Assembly (NCBI RefSeq): GCF_963973895.1
Contig: NZ_CAXBBF010000005.1
DNA: 64,000 bases
Strand: one strand, 5' to 3'
From: Porticoccus sp950063125
GTDB lineage: Bacteria; Pseudomonadota; Gammaproteobacteria; Pseudomonadales; Porticoccaceae
The notes under the pieces are model-generated. The model worked only from the letters and a program-made list of their open reading frames with translations, made no database searches and was not told where the DNA came from. The first letter of the stretch is position 1, and the number at the start of each line of letters is the position of its first letter. The translations under genes were made by a program, and so were the position numbers. This document shows positions 1-9,091 of the stretch, one piece after another.

Positions 1-334
1 AGCCAACTCAGTTCTTTTGGGTAAATTGGGTATTTTTTCATGTGCGACCTGATACTACCTGTTGGGGTTTGCGACGTTTTGCCGAATCAGCATAGCGTGT
101 TCTGACTGTCTTTGTATGACATTAAAGTGACAGGCGAATGACAGTGTGCTGTGGAATGTCGCTGACTGCCTCATATTCTGTCTGAGCCTAAAGTCATTCC
201 GTCTCCCGCTTCAGGCGCAGCCGTCAAACTTGCGTTCCTGTTCAACGGGCCATTCTCACATGGACAAGGCCGTTGTTTTCACCATAATACTCAGCGCTCT
301 AATGGGTGTGTGTTTGTTGATGAAAGGCTGACTT
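1..334. other. Upstream region without a confident gene
   Basis: No convincing gene is visible here. A 61-codon reading frame ends at 331, three bases before the next start. Its last 24 residues, from the ATG at 260, form a short hydrophobic peptide that could be a tiny membrane protein. It has no clear ribosome-binding site and resembles nothing I know. The stretch probably holds the promoter of the gene at 335. Confidence 0.3.
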
Positions 335-1246
335 ATGAAACGATTTTTAATGGCGTGTCTGGGACTTTTCATAGTTGCCACATTATCGTTCTATTTACAC
401 AAACCGGTTCTGAATGCCTGGCACGCCGGGGTGCTTTCCTGGCACACTTTTCGTTTAAGCAACACAGCGCTGCCTGACGGTGCAATGGATCTGTCGCGCT
501 ACCGGGTAACCATTGATGGCAAGCCAATCCCGGCGCTTGAGGACGATCTCTCGGCACTGACCTATAACCTTGAGAAAAATACCCTCTGGGCATTGTTGAA
601 CAGTGATCCGGTGGTGGTGGAGCTTTCCCTTGAAGGTGAACTGTTGCGTTCAATCCGCATTGAGGGTGTCAGGGATATGGAAGGTTTGACACACGTCAGT
701 GGTGATCGCTATGTGATTGCCGAAGAGCGAACCCACCGCTTGCTGGTCGTCGACATTCCTGATGGCGTGGATAGCGTCCATACCCAGGGGGTGCCGACCC
801 TGGTGGTCGGGATCGGCAGTGATACCAATAAGGGTTTTGAGGGTCTCTCCTGGGATGATGACGGGCAGCGCCTGCTGGTGGTAAAAGAGCGCAATCCGAT
901 GCGGGTGATTGAAGTCACCGGGTTTGTCAGTTTCGTTGTGGGTGAACCAATAAAGGTCGGTATCCGCGAGATCAAATCACCGGACTCGCCGGAGCTTTTT
1001 ATGAGGGATCTTTCATCAATCACCCATGTCAGGGGCGTGGGGCACAAGCTATTTCTCAGCGATGAATCCCATATGCTGGTGGAATACAATGCTGCAAGAC
1101 AATCCATCAGCTTGCTGGATTTGCGAGCGGGCAGGAGTGGCCTGGAGAGCACCATCCCCCAGGCGGAGGGTGTAGCCGTAGACTCTGAACTGAATATCTA
1201 TATCGTCAGTGAGCCAAATCTGTTCTACCGATTTTCCCCAGAGTAG
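335..1246 (+). CDS. SdiA-regulated-type (YjiK-like) envelope protein
   Basis: This 303-residue protein resembles the SdiA-regulated/YjiK family, which are beta-propeller-like envelope proteins of unknown biochemical role. Residues 1-21 form a hydrophobic N-terminal anchor or signal peptide after MKR, so the rest should lie in the periplasm. The body carries repeated short motifs of the kind found in propeller blades: an LSALTYNLEKNTLWAL-like stretch near residue 70, DMEGLTHVSGDRYVIAEER near 118, and KGFEGLSWDDDGQRLLVVKE near 168. An EGVAVDSELNIYIVSEPN segment lies close to the C-terminus. The start is ATG 335, about ten bases after a GAAAGG ribosome site. It stands alone, with no operon partner visible. 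The family assignment is reasonably firm; the function is not known. Confidence 0.72.
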   Translation: MKRFLMACLGLFIVATLSFYLHKPVLNAWHAGVLSWHTFRLSNTALPDGAMDLSRYRVTIDGKPIPALEDDLSALTYNLEKNTLWALLNSDPVVVELSLEGELLRSIRIEGVRDMEGLTHVSGDRYVIAEERTHRLLVVDIPDGVDSVHTQGVPTLVVGIGSDTNKGFEGLSWDDDGQRLLVVKERNPMRVIEVTGFVSFVVGEPIKVGIREIKSPDSPELFMRDLSSITHVRGVGHKLFLSDESHMLVEYNAARQSISLLDLRAGRSGLESTIPQAEGVAVDSELNIYIVSEPNLFYRFSPE

Positions 1247-1612
1247 CTGCCTGTCGGGCCGAATCGGCAGTTAACCATAGCGGTGGAGCGGGTGATTATG
1301 TCAGCAGGGCTTCCAGCGTCACATAATCCGCAAGGGAGTACGGATCTATGCTGCCTCACAGCCGCGAATCTGATACCCTTGCCAACCAGAATAATTGATA
1401 ACAATGCATGGCAGGTCATAAGGGTTTTGCCGTTTCCAGCAAATCAGAACATCGCTTCATCTGTTGTCAGGAGGGCCAGTTGCCATTCAAACCGTCAGTC
1501 TCCATTGATGTGAGTCTCCCCGGTGATGCAATGGTGAGTGGAGCATGTATCAATTTCAGTCCGCCTGGCGCTTCAGGGGATGCTCTTACCCCGAATTTTC
1601 TGCGGTGACACG
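1247..1612. other. Intergenic stretch, no supported gene
   Basis: Several short overlapping frames exist on both strands, but none has a plausible ribosome site, composition or recognisable motif. The region probably carries the promoter of the kinase-fusion gene at 1613. A weak inverted repeat near 1247-1272 (GCTGCC and GGCAG arms) has no following T-run, so I do not call it a terminator. Confidence 0.4.
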
Positions 1613-3826
1613 ATGAATCTCAAATTCATACTGGACGCTGTACCTTATACCCTGTCGGGACAGATGCTGGTATCGGGGGGACACCTGCCCGTTGCCGGTC
1701 ATACTGTCCCGACAGACTTTATTGGTGTTGGTGTCACCACTGCGGATAACCCACTGGTAGACGACTATGTGCTGGAGCGCCTTGCTGAACTGGGTATCAG
1801 TCAGGTTCGCGTCGATTTCACCTACGGGGATATGGACGGTCCGGTTGCCCGGCTACTGGACCGTCTGCTGGCCACTGACATCCAGGTGCTGTTGCATCTG
1901 GTACAACCGTTTGAGGAAGTAAAACGGATTAACACGCACGCGGGGCAGGTGGCCTGGCGTGAATTCGTCAGCTCAACTGCCGCCCGTTACGGTGAAAGGC
2001 TCTGGGCCATCGAGGTTGGCTCAACCATCAATCGCCGTCGCTGGTCCGGCTATGACACCGAAAGCTTCTTTACCAGCTGGAGCATTGCCTACAACGAAAT
2101 CAAATCCAGAAATATCAGGCTGGCTGGCCCCAATATCAGCGATTTTGAACCACTCTGGAATATTGCTGTGCTGACCCGTTTAAAACAGGAAGGCCAGCTG
2201 CCCGATATCCATACCAATAACCTCTTCAGCGAACGGGTAGTGGAGCCGGAGCGATTTGATCACCGTTTACTGGGCAGCGGGATCGGACAGCTTGTGAAAG
2301 TCAATCTGGTCAAAAAGTGCCGGATTCTCAAGAAAATTACCAGCGACTTTGGCATCGATGAACTGGTGTCCCCTTCCGCATTCTGGACCTTGCCCCGTAT
2401 CAAACGGGTGTTGGTCAACAGCGAACAGAAGATGGCGGATTACCTGACCCGATATATGGTGCTGTGTGCGGCTTCCGGTTCGATGCGTCAGATCTATTGG
2501 GGACCGATGTTGTGCAACCGCGAGGGGCTGATTGACGATGACACCGGTACCTACCCTTTGCTGGAGAGGGTGACGCACTATCATCGCGTGCTGGGAGACG
2601 AAGCCAGCTACCGCATTCGTCCGGCCTTCCGGGCCATGAAAACCTTTATCGCTGAAATCTCAGGCAGTCGCTACGAAGGCGCGCTGGCCACCACCGGTGG
2701 TTTGCAGATACATGCATTCCGCAACGACCATCACCTGATTCATGTGGCCTGGGCAGAAAATGGCAAAGCACTTCCACTCCGAGCCTGTTATCGCGAAGGC
2801 GATATCGCTGCCAGCCAGTTACTTGATCGCGACGGAGATTGTCTGACCGGCGTAGTACAACTGATTTCAGAGGCCCCTCTGTATCTGACCTGGTCCGCCA
2901 ACGCAGATGTGCAGCTGACCGAACCCGATCTCACGCAGATAGAGCACATTTACCGGCATATTCCCGATCAGAAATACTACCTGTACGATGATGACCAGTG
3001 GCACGGCATGCTGGTGGCCGATAGCCCCGCTGAAGCGGAATTGCGCTTCAAGGTCCTGCATCCCGGTCACCTGCCTGGCCCCACCAAAGAAAACCTTTTG
3101 CGTCGCGCCCGCAATGCTGTCTGGACAGTCGACGGCGCGCTGGCAACGACGGTTGTGGCAAAAAAACCGTTGAAGATTCATCCCCACAAACGTTTTCTCG
3201 AAAGACATAGGCCTTCAAAAGCCCGCCGCAGCTGGATTGCCGCCGCAGAGTTATTGCGCAGGGGTATCCCCACAGCGATGCCGCTGGCCTATTTCGAAAA
3301 AGTCGGTGATCGGAGTCTGCTGGAAAATTACTTTATCTGTGACCGGGTTGACGCAGATTTTACGGCCAGGGAAATACTGTCGGCATTTCGTGAGGGTGCC
3401 AGCCGCTTTCAGGGCATTCCCGCTGAACAGGCCTACCGGGAGCTGGGGCGTTTCCTGTTTGAGATGCACTGCCGGGGAGTCTATTTCCGGGATCTTTCCG
3501 GTGGCAATATCCTCATTAAAAAATCACCCACAGGTGAGCTTCAGTTCACTCTGATCGACATTAACCGGGCGCGTTTCTTCAATCGCGGCGCCACCATGTT
3601 GGAGCGACTTTCTGATCTGTCCCGTGTCTGCAACAAGCTCCACTGGGAAGGTCGAGAGCAGTTGATCGGCCAGTATCTGCAACGGCCTGAGAGCGGAGGC
3701 GCTATGCCATGGCATTACCGTATACCGTTTTATCTGTATGACTTTAAAGCTGCCTTCAAACGCCGCTTTGGCCGCAAAGCCATCAAGCGATTGCTTAACA
3801 GGGCTGCCCGCTCAAACAGGCGCTAA
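1613..3826 (+). CDS. TIM-barrel glycosidase-like domain fused to WaaP/InaA-type kinase
   Basis: This 737-residue protein has two parts. Roughly residues 30-450 look like a glycoside-hydrolase-type TIM barrel: a beta-strand/helix pattern begins with FIGVGVTTADNP and continues through RVDFTYGD and AIEVGS. The last 230 residues resemble the lipopolysaccharide kinase family (WaaP/KdkA/InaA). VVAKKPLK would carry the ATP-binding lysine, YFRDLSGGNILI the catalytic loop (HRD replaced by FRD), and LIDINRARF the metal-binding segment (DFG replaced by DIN). I chose ATG 1613; an in-frame start at 1538 would add 25 residues without a better ribosome site. A role in modifying a cell-surface glycan or LPS core is inferred from the kinase family. 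No other LPS gene is adjacent. The kinase half is fairly sure; the barrel assignment is weaker. Confidence 0.68.
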   Translation: MNLKFILDAVPYTLSGQMLVSGGHLPVAGHTVPTDFIGVGVTTADNPLVDDYVLERLAELGISQVRVDFTYGDMDGPVARLLDRLLATDIQVLLHLVQPFEEVKRINTHAGQVAWREFVSSTAARYGERLWAIEVGSTINRRRWSGYDTESFFTSWSIAYNEIKSRNIRLAGPNISDFEPLWNIAVLTRLKQEGQLPDIHTNNLFSERVVEPERFDHRLLGSGIGQLVKVNLVKKCRILKKITSDFGIDELVSPSAFWTLPRIKRVLVNSEQKMADYLTRYMVLCAASGSMRQIYWGPMLCNREGLIDDDTGTYPLLERVTHYHRVLGDEASYRIRPAFRAMKTFIAEISGSRYEGALATTGGLQIHAFRNDHHLIHVAWAENGKALPLRACYREGDIAASQLLDRDGDCLTGVVQLISEAPLYLTWSANADVQLTEPDLTQIEHIYRHIPDQKYYLYDDDQWHGMLVADSPAEAELRFKVLHPGHLPGPTKENLLRRARNAVWTVDGALATTVVAKKPLKIHPHKRFLERHRPSKARRSWIAAAELLRRGIPTAMPLAYFEKVGDRSLLENYFICDRVDADFTAREILSAFREGASRFQGIPAEQAYRELGRFLFEMHCRGVYFRDLSGGNILIKKSPTGELQFTLIDINRARFFNRGATMLERLSDLSRVCNKLHWEGREQLIGQYLQRPESGGAMPWHYRIPFYLYDFKAAFKRRFGRKAIKRLLNRAARSNRR

Positions 3827-3879
3827 GTAACTGGCGAGTGTGAGGAGCCATCGGGCAACAATAGCGGCCCCCGCTGCAG

Positions 3880-5163
3880 TTATCTCTCCAGAATGGCCGC
3901 CACACCCATACCACCAGCGGTGCAGATTGAAATCAGGCCGCGACCCTGTCCCGCCAACTCCAATTGCCTTGCCAGCGTGCCGGCTATCCGTGCGCCAGTC
4001 GCGGCAAAGGGGTGGCCGACGGCCAGGCTGCTGCCGGTCATATTGAGCTTGTCGCGATCAATACTGCCTAGCGCTTTTTCCAGGCCCAGTCTTTCCCGGC
4101 AGTATTCCTCCGACTCCCAGGCTTTGAGGGTGCAGAGCACCTGTGCGGCAAAGGCTTCGTGAATTTCATAGTGGGTGAAATCCTGCAGGCTCAGTTCGGC
4201 ACGACTCAGCATATTGGCCACGGCCACGGTGGGCGCCATCAGCAGGCCCTCACCACCCACATGGTCGACAGCAGCCGTTTCCATGTGGGTGAGACGTGCC
4301 AGTATGGGCAGATTATTGGCGGTGGCCCATTCCTCGCTGGCCAGCAGCAGGGAGGCTGCCCCGTCAGTCAGCGGCGTGCTGTTACCGGCAGTCAGGGTGC
4401 CTTTCGCGCTGCGATCAAAAGACGGCTTTAGCTTTTCCAGCTGCGCCAGCGTCAGGTCTTGGCGCAGATTGTTATCACGCAACATGCCCGCACAAGGGCT
4501 CAGCAGGTCATCAAAAAAACAGTTGCTGTAGGCGGACTCGGCACGGTGGTGGCTGGCCAGCGCCAGTTCATCCTGCGCATCGCGGCTGATCTGCCATTGT
4601 TTTGCCATTAACTCACAGTGCTCCCCCATGCTCAGTTCCGTGCGCGGTTCAGTGATGGCGGGGGCCACAGGGGCGAGCTCGGAAGGACGAAAGCCTTTCA
4701 GTGCCGTCAGTTTCTGGCGGGTGGTTTTTGCCTTGGATAACGCCACCAACCGTTGGGAAAATCGCCTGGAAAATAGCACAGGCACATCACTGGCACTGTC
4801 CGTGCCGGCGGCAATGCCGCACTCAATCTGTCCGCAGGCGATTTTCGAGGCGATGCCAAAGGCCGCTTGCAGGCTGGTACCGCAGGCCTGCTGGAGCGTG
4901 ATACCGGGGGTCAATGGCGACAGGCTGGTGCTCAGCAGCGCTTCGCGGGCAAGATTGAAATCCTTCGGGAAGGTCATCACGGCGCCCGCCACCAGCTCAT
5001 CCATCTGTTGCCCATGGAGATTGTAACGATCCACCAGCCCTTGCAGGGCGCAGACCAGCATGTCGAGGTTGGTCAGATCGGCGTAGCCGGTATCGGCCCG
5101 ACAAAAAGGAATACGGTTCGCTCCGACAATGGCTACCGGGCGAATGGTCTTGGGTTGGCTCAT
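3880..5163 (-). CDS. fadI: Acetyl-CoA acyltransferase FadI (thiolase)
   Basis: This is a 427-residue thiolase that should cleave 3-ketoacyl-CoA to acetyl-CoA and a shortened acyl-CoA in the last step of beta-oxidation. The acylated cysteine is C94 in QQACGTSL. The HEAFAAQ motif places H335, GHPFAATGAR gives H384, and CTAGGMG gives the second catalytic cysteine C414, so all expected active-site residues are present. It resembles FadI more than FadA in length and in its pairing with a FadJ-like subunit. Its ATG overlaps the stop codon of fadJ (ATGA), indicating a translationally coupled fadJ-fadI operon. This order is the reverse of the fadI-fadJ order in E. coli. Confidence 0.9.
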   Translation of the reverse strand: MSQPKTIRPVAIVGANRIPFCRADTGYADLTNLDMLVCALQGLVDRYNLHGQQMDELVAGAVMTFPKDFNLAREALLSTSLSPLTPGITLQQACGTSLQAAFGIASKIACGQIECGIAAGTDSASDVPVLFSRRFSQRLVALSKAKTTRQKLTALKGFRPSELAPVAPAITEPRTELSMGEHCELMAKQWQISRDAQDELALASHHRAESAYSNCFFDDLLSPCAGMLRDNNLRQDLTLAQLEKLKPSFDRSAKGTLTAGNSTPLTDGAASLLLASEEWATANNLPILARLTHMETAAVDHVGGEGLLMAPTVAVANMLSRAELSLQDFTHYEIHEAFAAQVLCTLKAWESEEYCRERLGLEKALGSIDRDKLNMTGSSLAVGHPFAATGARIAGTLARQLELAGQGRGLISICTAGGMGVAAILER

Positions 5164-7133
5164 GGTTTCACCTCCAACTGCTGGTGTTCCAGGTAATGCA
5201 TCGGGCCGCCTAAAAACGGGGCAAAACCGGTACCGAAAATGACCCCGGCGTCCAGCAGGTCGGCACTGTCGACAATGCCATCATCCAGGCAGCGTTGACA
5301 TTCGGCCAGCAGCGGTTTGATCAGACGGTCACCGAGAATATCCATAGCCACCATATCGCTGGCTTTGCCTTTGTCCGGTTTGCCTTTCTTCCACCGGTAA
5401 AAGCCTTCGCCGGACTTCTTGCCGAGCTTGCCTTCGTCAATCAGTGCCTCCAGTTTTGCAATGGCCTCCTGCCTGTCCGGTGCCAGTTTTTTGACCACAC
5501 TGAGCGCGACATCGAGCCCGACGGTATCTACCAGTTCAACTGGCCCCATCGGCATACCAAAGCGTTTGGCCGCCTCATCCACAGTGGCCATGCTGTGTCC
5601 TTCCTCCAGCAGATTGATAGCCTCCAGCATGTAGGGGGCCAGCACGCGATTGACCAGGAAGCCGGGAGCGCTGTTGACCGGCAGGGGAAATTTGCCGATG
5701 CGGTTGCTGAACAGGCAGCCTTTTTGAATATCCTCGGGGTTGGACTGCTCACCCCGCACCACTTCCACCAGCGGCATCTTGGCGACCGGATTAAAGAAGT
5801 GCAGCCCGATCAGGCGTTGTGGCTGTTGCAAGCCCAGTGCAATCTCATGCAGTGGAATGGCAGAGGTGTTGGTTGCCAGTACGGCGTCAGGCCGGGCTTT
5901 TTCCTCCAGATCCTTAAAGAGCTGCTGTTTGGCCTCAAGATTTTCAAAAATTGCCTCAATCACGACATCCGCCCGGGCAATACCGTCCCCGTCCACATCG
6001 GCGATCAGACGACTGTTCGCCGCAGAGATCTGTGCAGTGCTGCGCAATTTTCTCTTGAACAGCTTTTCGGCCCGTTTCAGGGCAGGCTCTATGTATTTGG
6101 CTTCCCGGTCCTGCAATGTGACTTCCATTCCCCGCAGTGCGCACCAGGCGGCAATATCGCCGCCCATGACACCCGCACCGACCACATGTACACGGTGGGG
6201 TTGCCAGCTGGCAGTGGTTTCATCCGACTTGCCGAGAGCCTTTAACTGTTCCTGTAGACGGAAAACCCGCCGCAGGTGCCGGGAGGTGTCTCCCATCAGT
6301 AATTCACTGACCTTGTCCGCTTCGCCTTTCAGCAAAGCCTCAAAGTCGCTGCCCACCTGACGCCAGAGCTCAATGAGGGTATAGGGTGCCGGGTAGTGTT
6401 CCGGGCGGGCCCGTTTGGCCACCTCGCGGGTCATGACTCTGGCCAGGATCTGGCGCATGCCCGGGCGGCTGGTCAGTAGCTCGAGCCGGTTGGCCTGGTG
6501 TCCTTTGCGCCGCTTGACGATGGCTTTGCGCGCTGCCCAGTGCAGGCTGCCGTGTTCTGATACCACCTTGTCCATCAGGCCCACGGCACGGGCGGCACGG
6601 GCCCTGAGAGAGCGTGCACTGAGGATCAACTCCAGTGCCTTGCGGCCGCCCAGCAGACGAATACTGCGTGCGGTGCCACCAAAGCCGGGGAAAATCCCCA
6701 ACTGGATTTCCGGGAAACCGATCCGGGTACTATCGGCATCCAGTGCCACCCGGTAGTTGCAGGCTAGTGCCAGCTCCAGACCACCACCGAGACAGAAGCC
6801 ATGAACGGCGGCAACCGAATAGCAGGGCAGTGCCTCCAGCCGGGCAAAGACCTGGTGGGCCATTTCAATACCGGCCTTTGCCACTTCGCGGTCAGCCTGT
6901 TGTTCAAATTCGCGGATATCCGCGCCGGCGATAAAGCCGCTGGCTTTCGGCGAGTAAATGACCAGTCCGGCGGGCAGGACTGTTTCCAGCTCCGACAGGA
7001 TGGCATCCAGTTCCTGCATCACGTCACTGTTCAGCGTGTTGACACTCTCATCGCAACGATCGATTGCCAGCCAGGCAATATTTTCGTTATCCCGCTCCAG
7101 TTGCCAGTGCTTGTACGAAGGGTTATCGGTCAT
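5160..7133 (-). CDS. fadJ: Fatty acid oxidation multifunctional protein FadJ
   Basis: This 657-residue protein combines an enoyl-CoA hydratase/isomerase domain with a 3-hydroxyacyl-CoA dehydrogenase. The hydratase half shows FIAGADIREF, the oxyanion-hole segment GFCLGGGLELALACN and PEIQLGIFPGFGGTAR. The dehydrogenase half begins near residue 310 with the NAD-binding VHVVGAGVMGGDIA and continues with NTSAIPL and GLHFFNPVAKMPLVEVV; the latter holds the catalytic histidine. E. coli FadJ is about 714 residues, so this copy is somewhat short but complete in domains. It overlaps fadI by four bases and forms the alpha subunit of the same complex. The gene is divergent from recJ, with about 160 bp between the two start codons. 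Confidence 0.9.
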   Translation of the reverse strand: MTDNPSYKHWQLERDNENIAWLAIDRCDESVNTLNSDVMQELDAILSELETVLPAGLVIYSPKASGFIAGADIREFEQQADREVAKAGIEMAHQVFARLEALPCYSVAAVHGFCLGGGLELALACNYRVALDADSTRIGFPEIQLGIFPGFGGTARSIRLLGGRKALELILSARSLRARAARAVGLMDKVVSEHGSLHWAARKAIVKRRKGHQANRLELLTSRPGMRQILARVMTREVAKRARPEHYPAPYTLIELWRQVGSDFEALLKGEADKVSELLMGDTSRHLRRVFRLQEQLKALGKSDETTASWQPHRVHVVGAGVMGGDIAAWCALRGMEVTLQDREAKYIEPALKRAEKLFKRKLRSTAQISAANSRLIADVDGDGIARADVVIEAIFENLEAKQQLFKDLEEKARPDAVLATNTSAIPLHEIALGLQQPQRLIGLHFFNPVAKMPLVEVVRGEQSNPEDIQKGCLFSNRIGKFPLPVNSAPGFLVNRVLAPYMLEAINLLEEGHSMATVDEAAKRFGMPMGPVELVDTVGLDVALSVVKKLAPDRQEAIAKLEALIDEGKLGKKSGEGFYRWKKGKPDKGKASDMVAMDILGDRLIKPLLAECQRCLDDGIVDSADLLDAGVIFGTGFAPFLGGPMHYLEHQQLEVKP

Positions 7134-7291
7134 CGGTAAAACATCTCCTTTCCCATCGCATCGCTGGCTCGTGTGCTTCCTGATACCAGCCTGCTTTACA
7201 ATGTCGGTCTGTTGTTATCATCAATTCATCATAGCGGATTGGCAACGGATTGAAATGCTCCCCGCATAAAATGGATCTGGAACACTTTGCC

Positions 7292-9022
7292 ATGACGAAA
7301 CCCCATATCACCCGCCGCACTGCTGACCTGACCCAATGCGAATTCAGTCCATCGGTTTCGCCGTTATTGCAGCGCATTTATGCGGCCCGGGGGGCCGAGA
7401 ACGATCGGGCACTGGCGCGAACACTCCAGGGGCTGCCGGGTCCAGACGGCCTGCTCGGGATCGGCGAGGCGGTCGTGCTACTCGAACAGGCCATCAATGA
7501 ACAGCAATCTGTGCTCATTATCGGCGACTTTGATGCCGATGGTGCCACCAGCACGGCGCTGACTCTGCTGGCGCTGAGGGCGATGGGGTTTTCCCGGGTG
7601 AGCTATATCGTGCCCAATCGCTTCGAATACGGCTATGGCCTCACCCCGGAAATTGTCGAACTGGCCAAACAGCAAACACCGGATCTGATCATCACGGTCG
7701 ACAACGGTATTTCCAGTGTCAGCGGTGTCGAGGCCGCAAAAGCCGCCGGTATCAAAGTGCTGATCACCGATCACCACCTGCCCGGCGCACAACTGCCCGA
7801 GGCGGATGCCATCGTCAATCCCAACCAGCACGGCTGCGAATTTCCCGGCAAAAACCTCGCCGGGGTGGGGGTGGTGTTCTATCTGATGAGCGCCCTCCGC
7901 AAGCGACTCCGTGAGCGCGGCTGGTTTGCAGATCAGCAACGGGTGGAACCCAATATGGCCGAATGGCTCGATCTGGTGGCGCTGGGTACCGTGGCCGATG
8001 TGGTCACTCTCGATACGATCAATCGCATTCTGGTCTACCAGGGATTGCAGCGTATCCGGGCGGGGAAATCCCGGCCGGGTATCCAGGCACTGCTCGACCT
8101 CGCGGGCCGCGATTGCAGTCGTCTGGTGGCATCAGATCTCGGCTTTGCCATCGGGCCCCGGCTCAATGCAGCCGGCCGGCTGGATGACATGTCCATCGGT
8201 ATCCAGTGCCTGCTTGAAACCGACCCCTATCTGGCCCGGGAATACGCCCTGCAACTGGATGAACTGAACCGCGACCGCCGGGTGATCGAAGCCGACATGC
8301 AGCGGGAAGCACTGGTGGCACTGGAGCAATTGCACCTGGACGAACAGAAATTACCCTGGGGGCTGTGTCTGTTCGATGCCAACTGGCATCAGGGGGTGGT
8401 GGGCCTGCTGGCCTCGCGCATCAAGGACAGGGTGCATCGTCCGGTCATCGTCTTTGCCGATGCCGACAACGGTGAATACAAAGGGTCTGCGCGTTCCATC
8501 AAGGGCCTGCATATCCGTGACGTGCTGGACGCAGTCGCCAGCCGCCACCCGGGCCTGATCAGTAAATTCGGTGGTCACGCCATGGCGGCGGGATTGAGCC
8601 TCCCAAAAGATCACTACCCGACATTTGTCGATGCCTTTGATGCAGAGGTACGCCGACTGCTCACCCCGGCGGATCTGGAAGCGGAAATTCTCACCGACGG
8701 CGTGCTCAACTCCGATCAGCTCAGTATCGATACCGCCCAGCTGCTGCGGGAGGCCGGCCCCTGGGGACAGCACTTTCCCGAACCGCTGTTCGAGGGCGAA
8801 TTTCATGTCGTGCAACAGCGCATCGTCGGTGAAAAACACCTCAAACTGGTACTGGCAACCGACGCGTCAAGAAGTCAGCTCATCGACGCCATCGCGTTCA
8901 ATGTGGATACCGATAGATGGCCCGACCCGGCAGCCGACCAGGTCCGGCTGATTTATAAACTGGACATCAATCTGTGGCGGGGCAGGGAGTCCATGCAGTT
9001 GCTGGTGGAGTACCTCGCTTAA
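7292..9022 (+). CDS. recJ: Single-stranded-DNA-specific exonuclease RecJ
   Basis: This 576-residue protein is the 5'-3' single-strand DNA exonuclease of recombination and mismatch repair. The DHH-family motifs are present in order: LIIGDFDADGATSTAL, ITVDNGIS, ITDHHLPG (DHH at residues 160-162) and, in the DHHA1 part, KFGGHAMAAGLS. I chose the ATG at 7292; starts at 7250 and 7271 are possible but have poorer family agreement. In E. coli recJ lies directly upstream of prfB-lysS. Here 24 kb separate them, including the CRISPR-Cas island that begins at the recJ stop codon. The last 39 bases of the gene occur again at 25315-25353. Confidence 0.93.
   Translation: MTKPHITRRTADLTQCEFSPSVSPLLQRIYAARGAENDRALARTLQGLPGPDGLLGIGEAVVLLEQAINEQQSVLIIGDFDADGATSTALTLLALRAMGFSRVSYIVPNRFEYGYGLTPEIVELAKQQTPDLIITVDNGISSVSGVEAAKAAGIKVLITDHHLPGAQLPEADAIVNPNQHGCEFPGKNLAGVGVVFYLMSALRKRLRERGWFADQQRVEPNMAEWLDLVALGTVADVVTLDTINRILVYQGLQRIRAGKSRPGIQALLDLAGRDCSRLVASDLGFAIGPRLNAAGRLDDMSIGIQCLLETDPYLAREYALQLDELNRDRRVIEADMQREALVALEQLHLDEQKLPWGLCLFDANWHQGVVGLLASRIKDRVHRPVIVFADADNGEYKGSARSIKGLHIRDVLDAVASRHPGLISKFGGHAMAAGLSLPKDHYPTFVDAFDAEVRRLLTPADLEAEILTDGVLNSDQLSIDTAQLLREAGPWGQHFPEPLFEGEFHVVQQRIVGEKHLKLVLATDASRSQLIDAIAFNVDTDRWPDPAADQVRLIYKLDINLWRGRESMQLLVEYLA
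8984..9022 (+). repeat. recJ 3' end, left copy of 39-bp flanking direct repeat
   Basis: These are the last 39 bases of recJ, encoding RESMQLLVEYLA and the stop. They match 25315-25353 at 35 of 39 positions by direct comparison. The two copies lie in the same orientation and bracket the WYL-Cas-CRISPR region. Confidence 0.85.
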
Positions 9023-9091
9023 AACTGGCAGGTTGCACTTTGTGCTCAAAGACCATTAAATCGGGACGGAATATTTCAGGGATGAGTACAC

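Noticed and set aside
146..331. A 61-codon gene upstream of 335
   Set aside because: It has no ribosome site, biased codons or homology. The hydrophobic end from 260 could be a tiny membrane peptide, but the evidence is too weak for a gene call.
5295..6245. A 316-codon plus-strand frame opposite fadJ
   Set aside because: The fadJ frame encodes all family motifs, while the antisense frame has none and no ribosome site.
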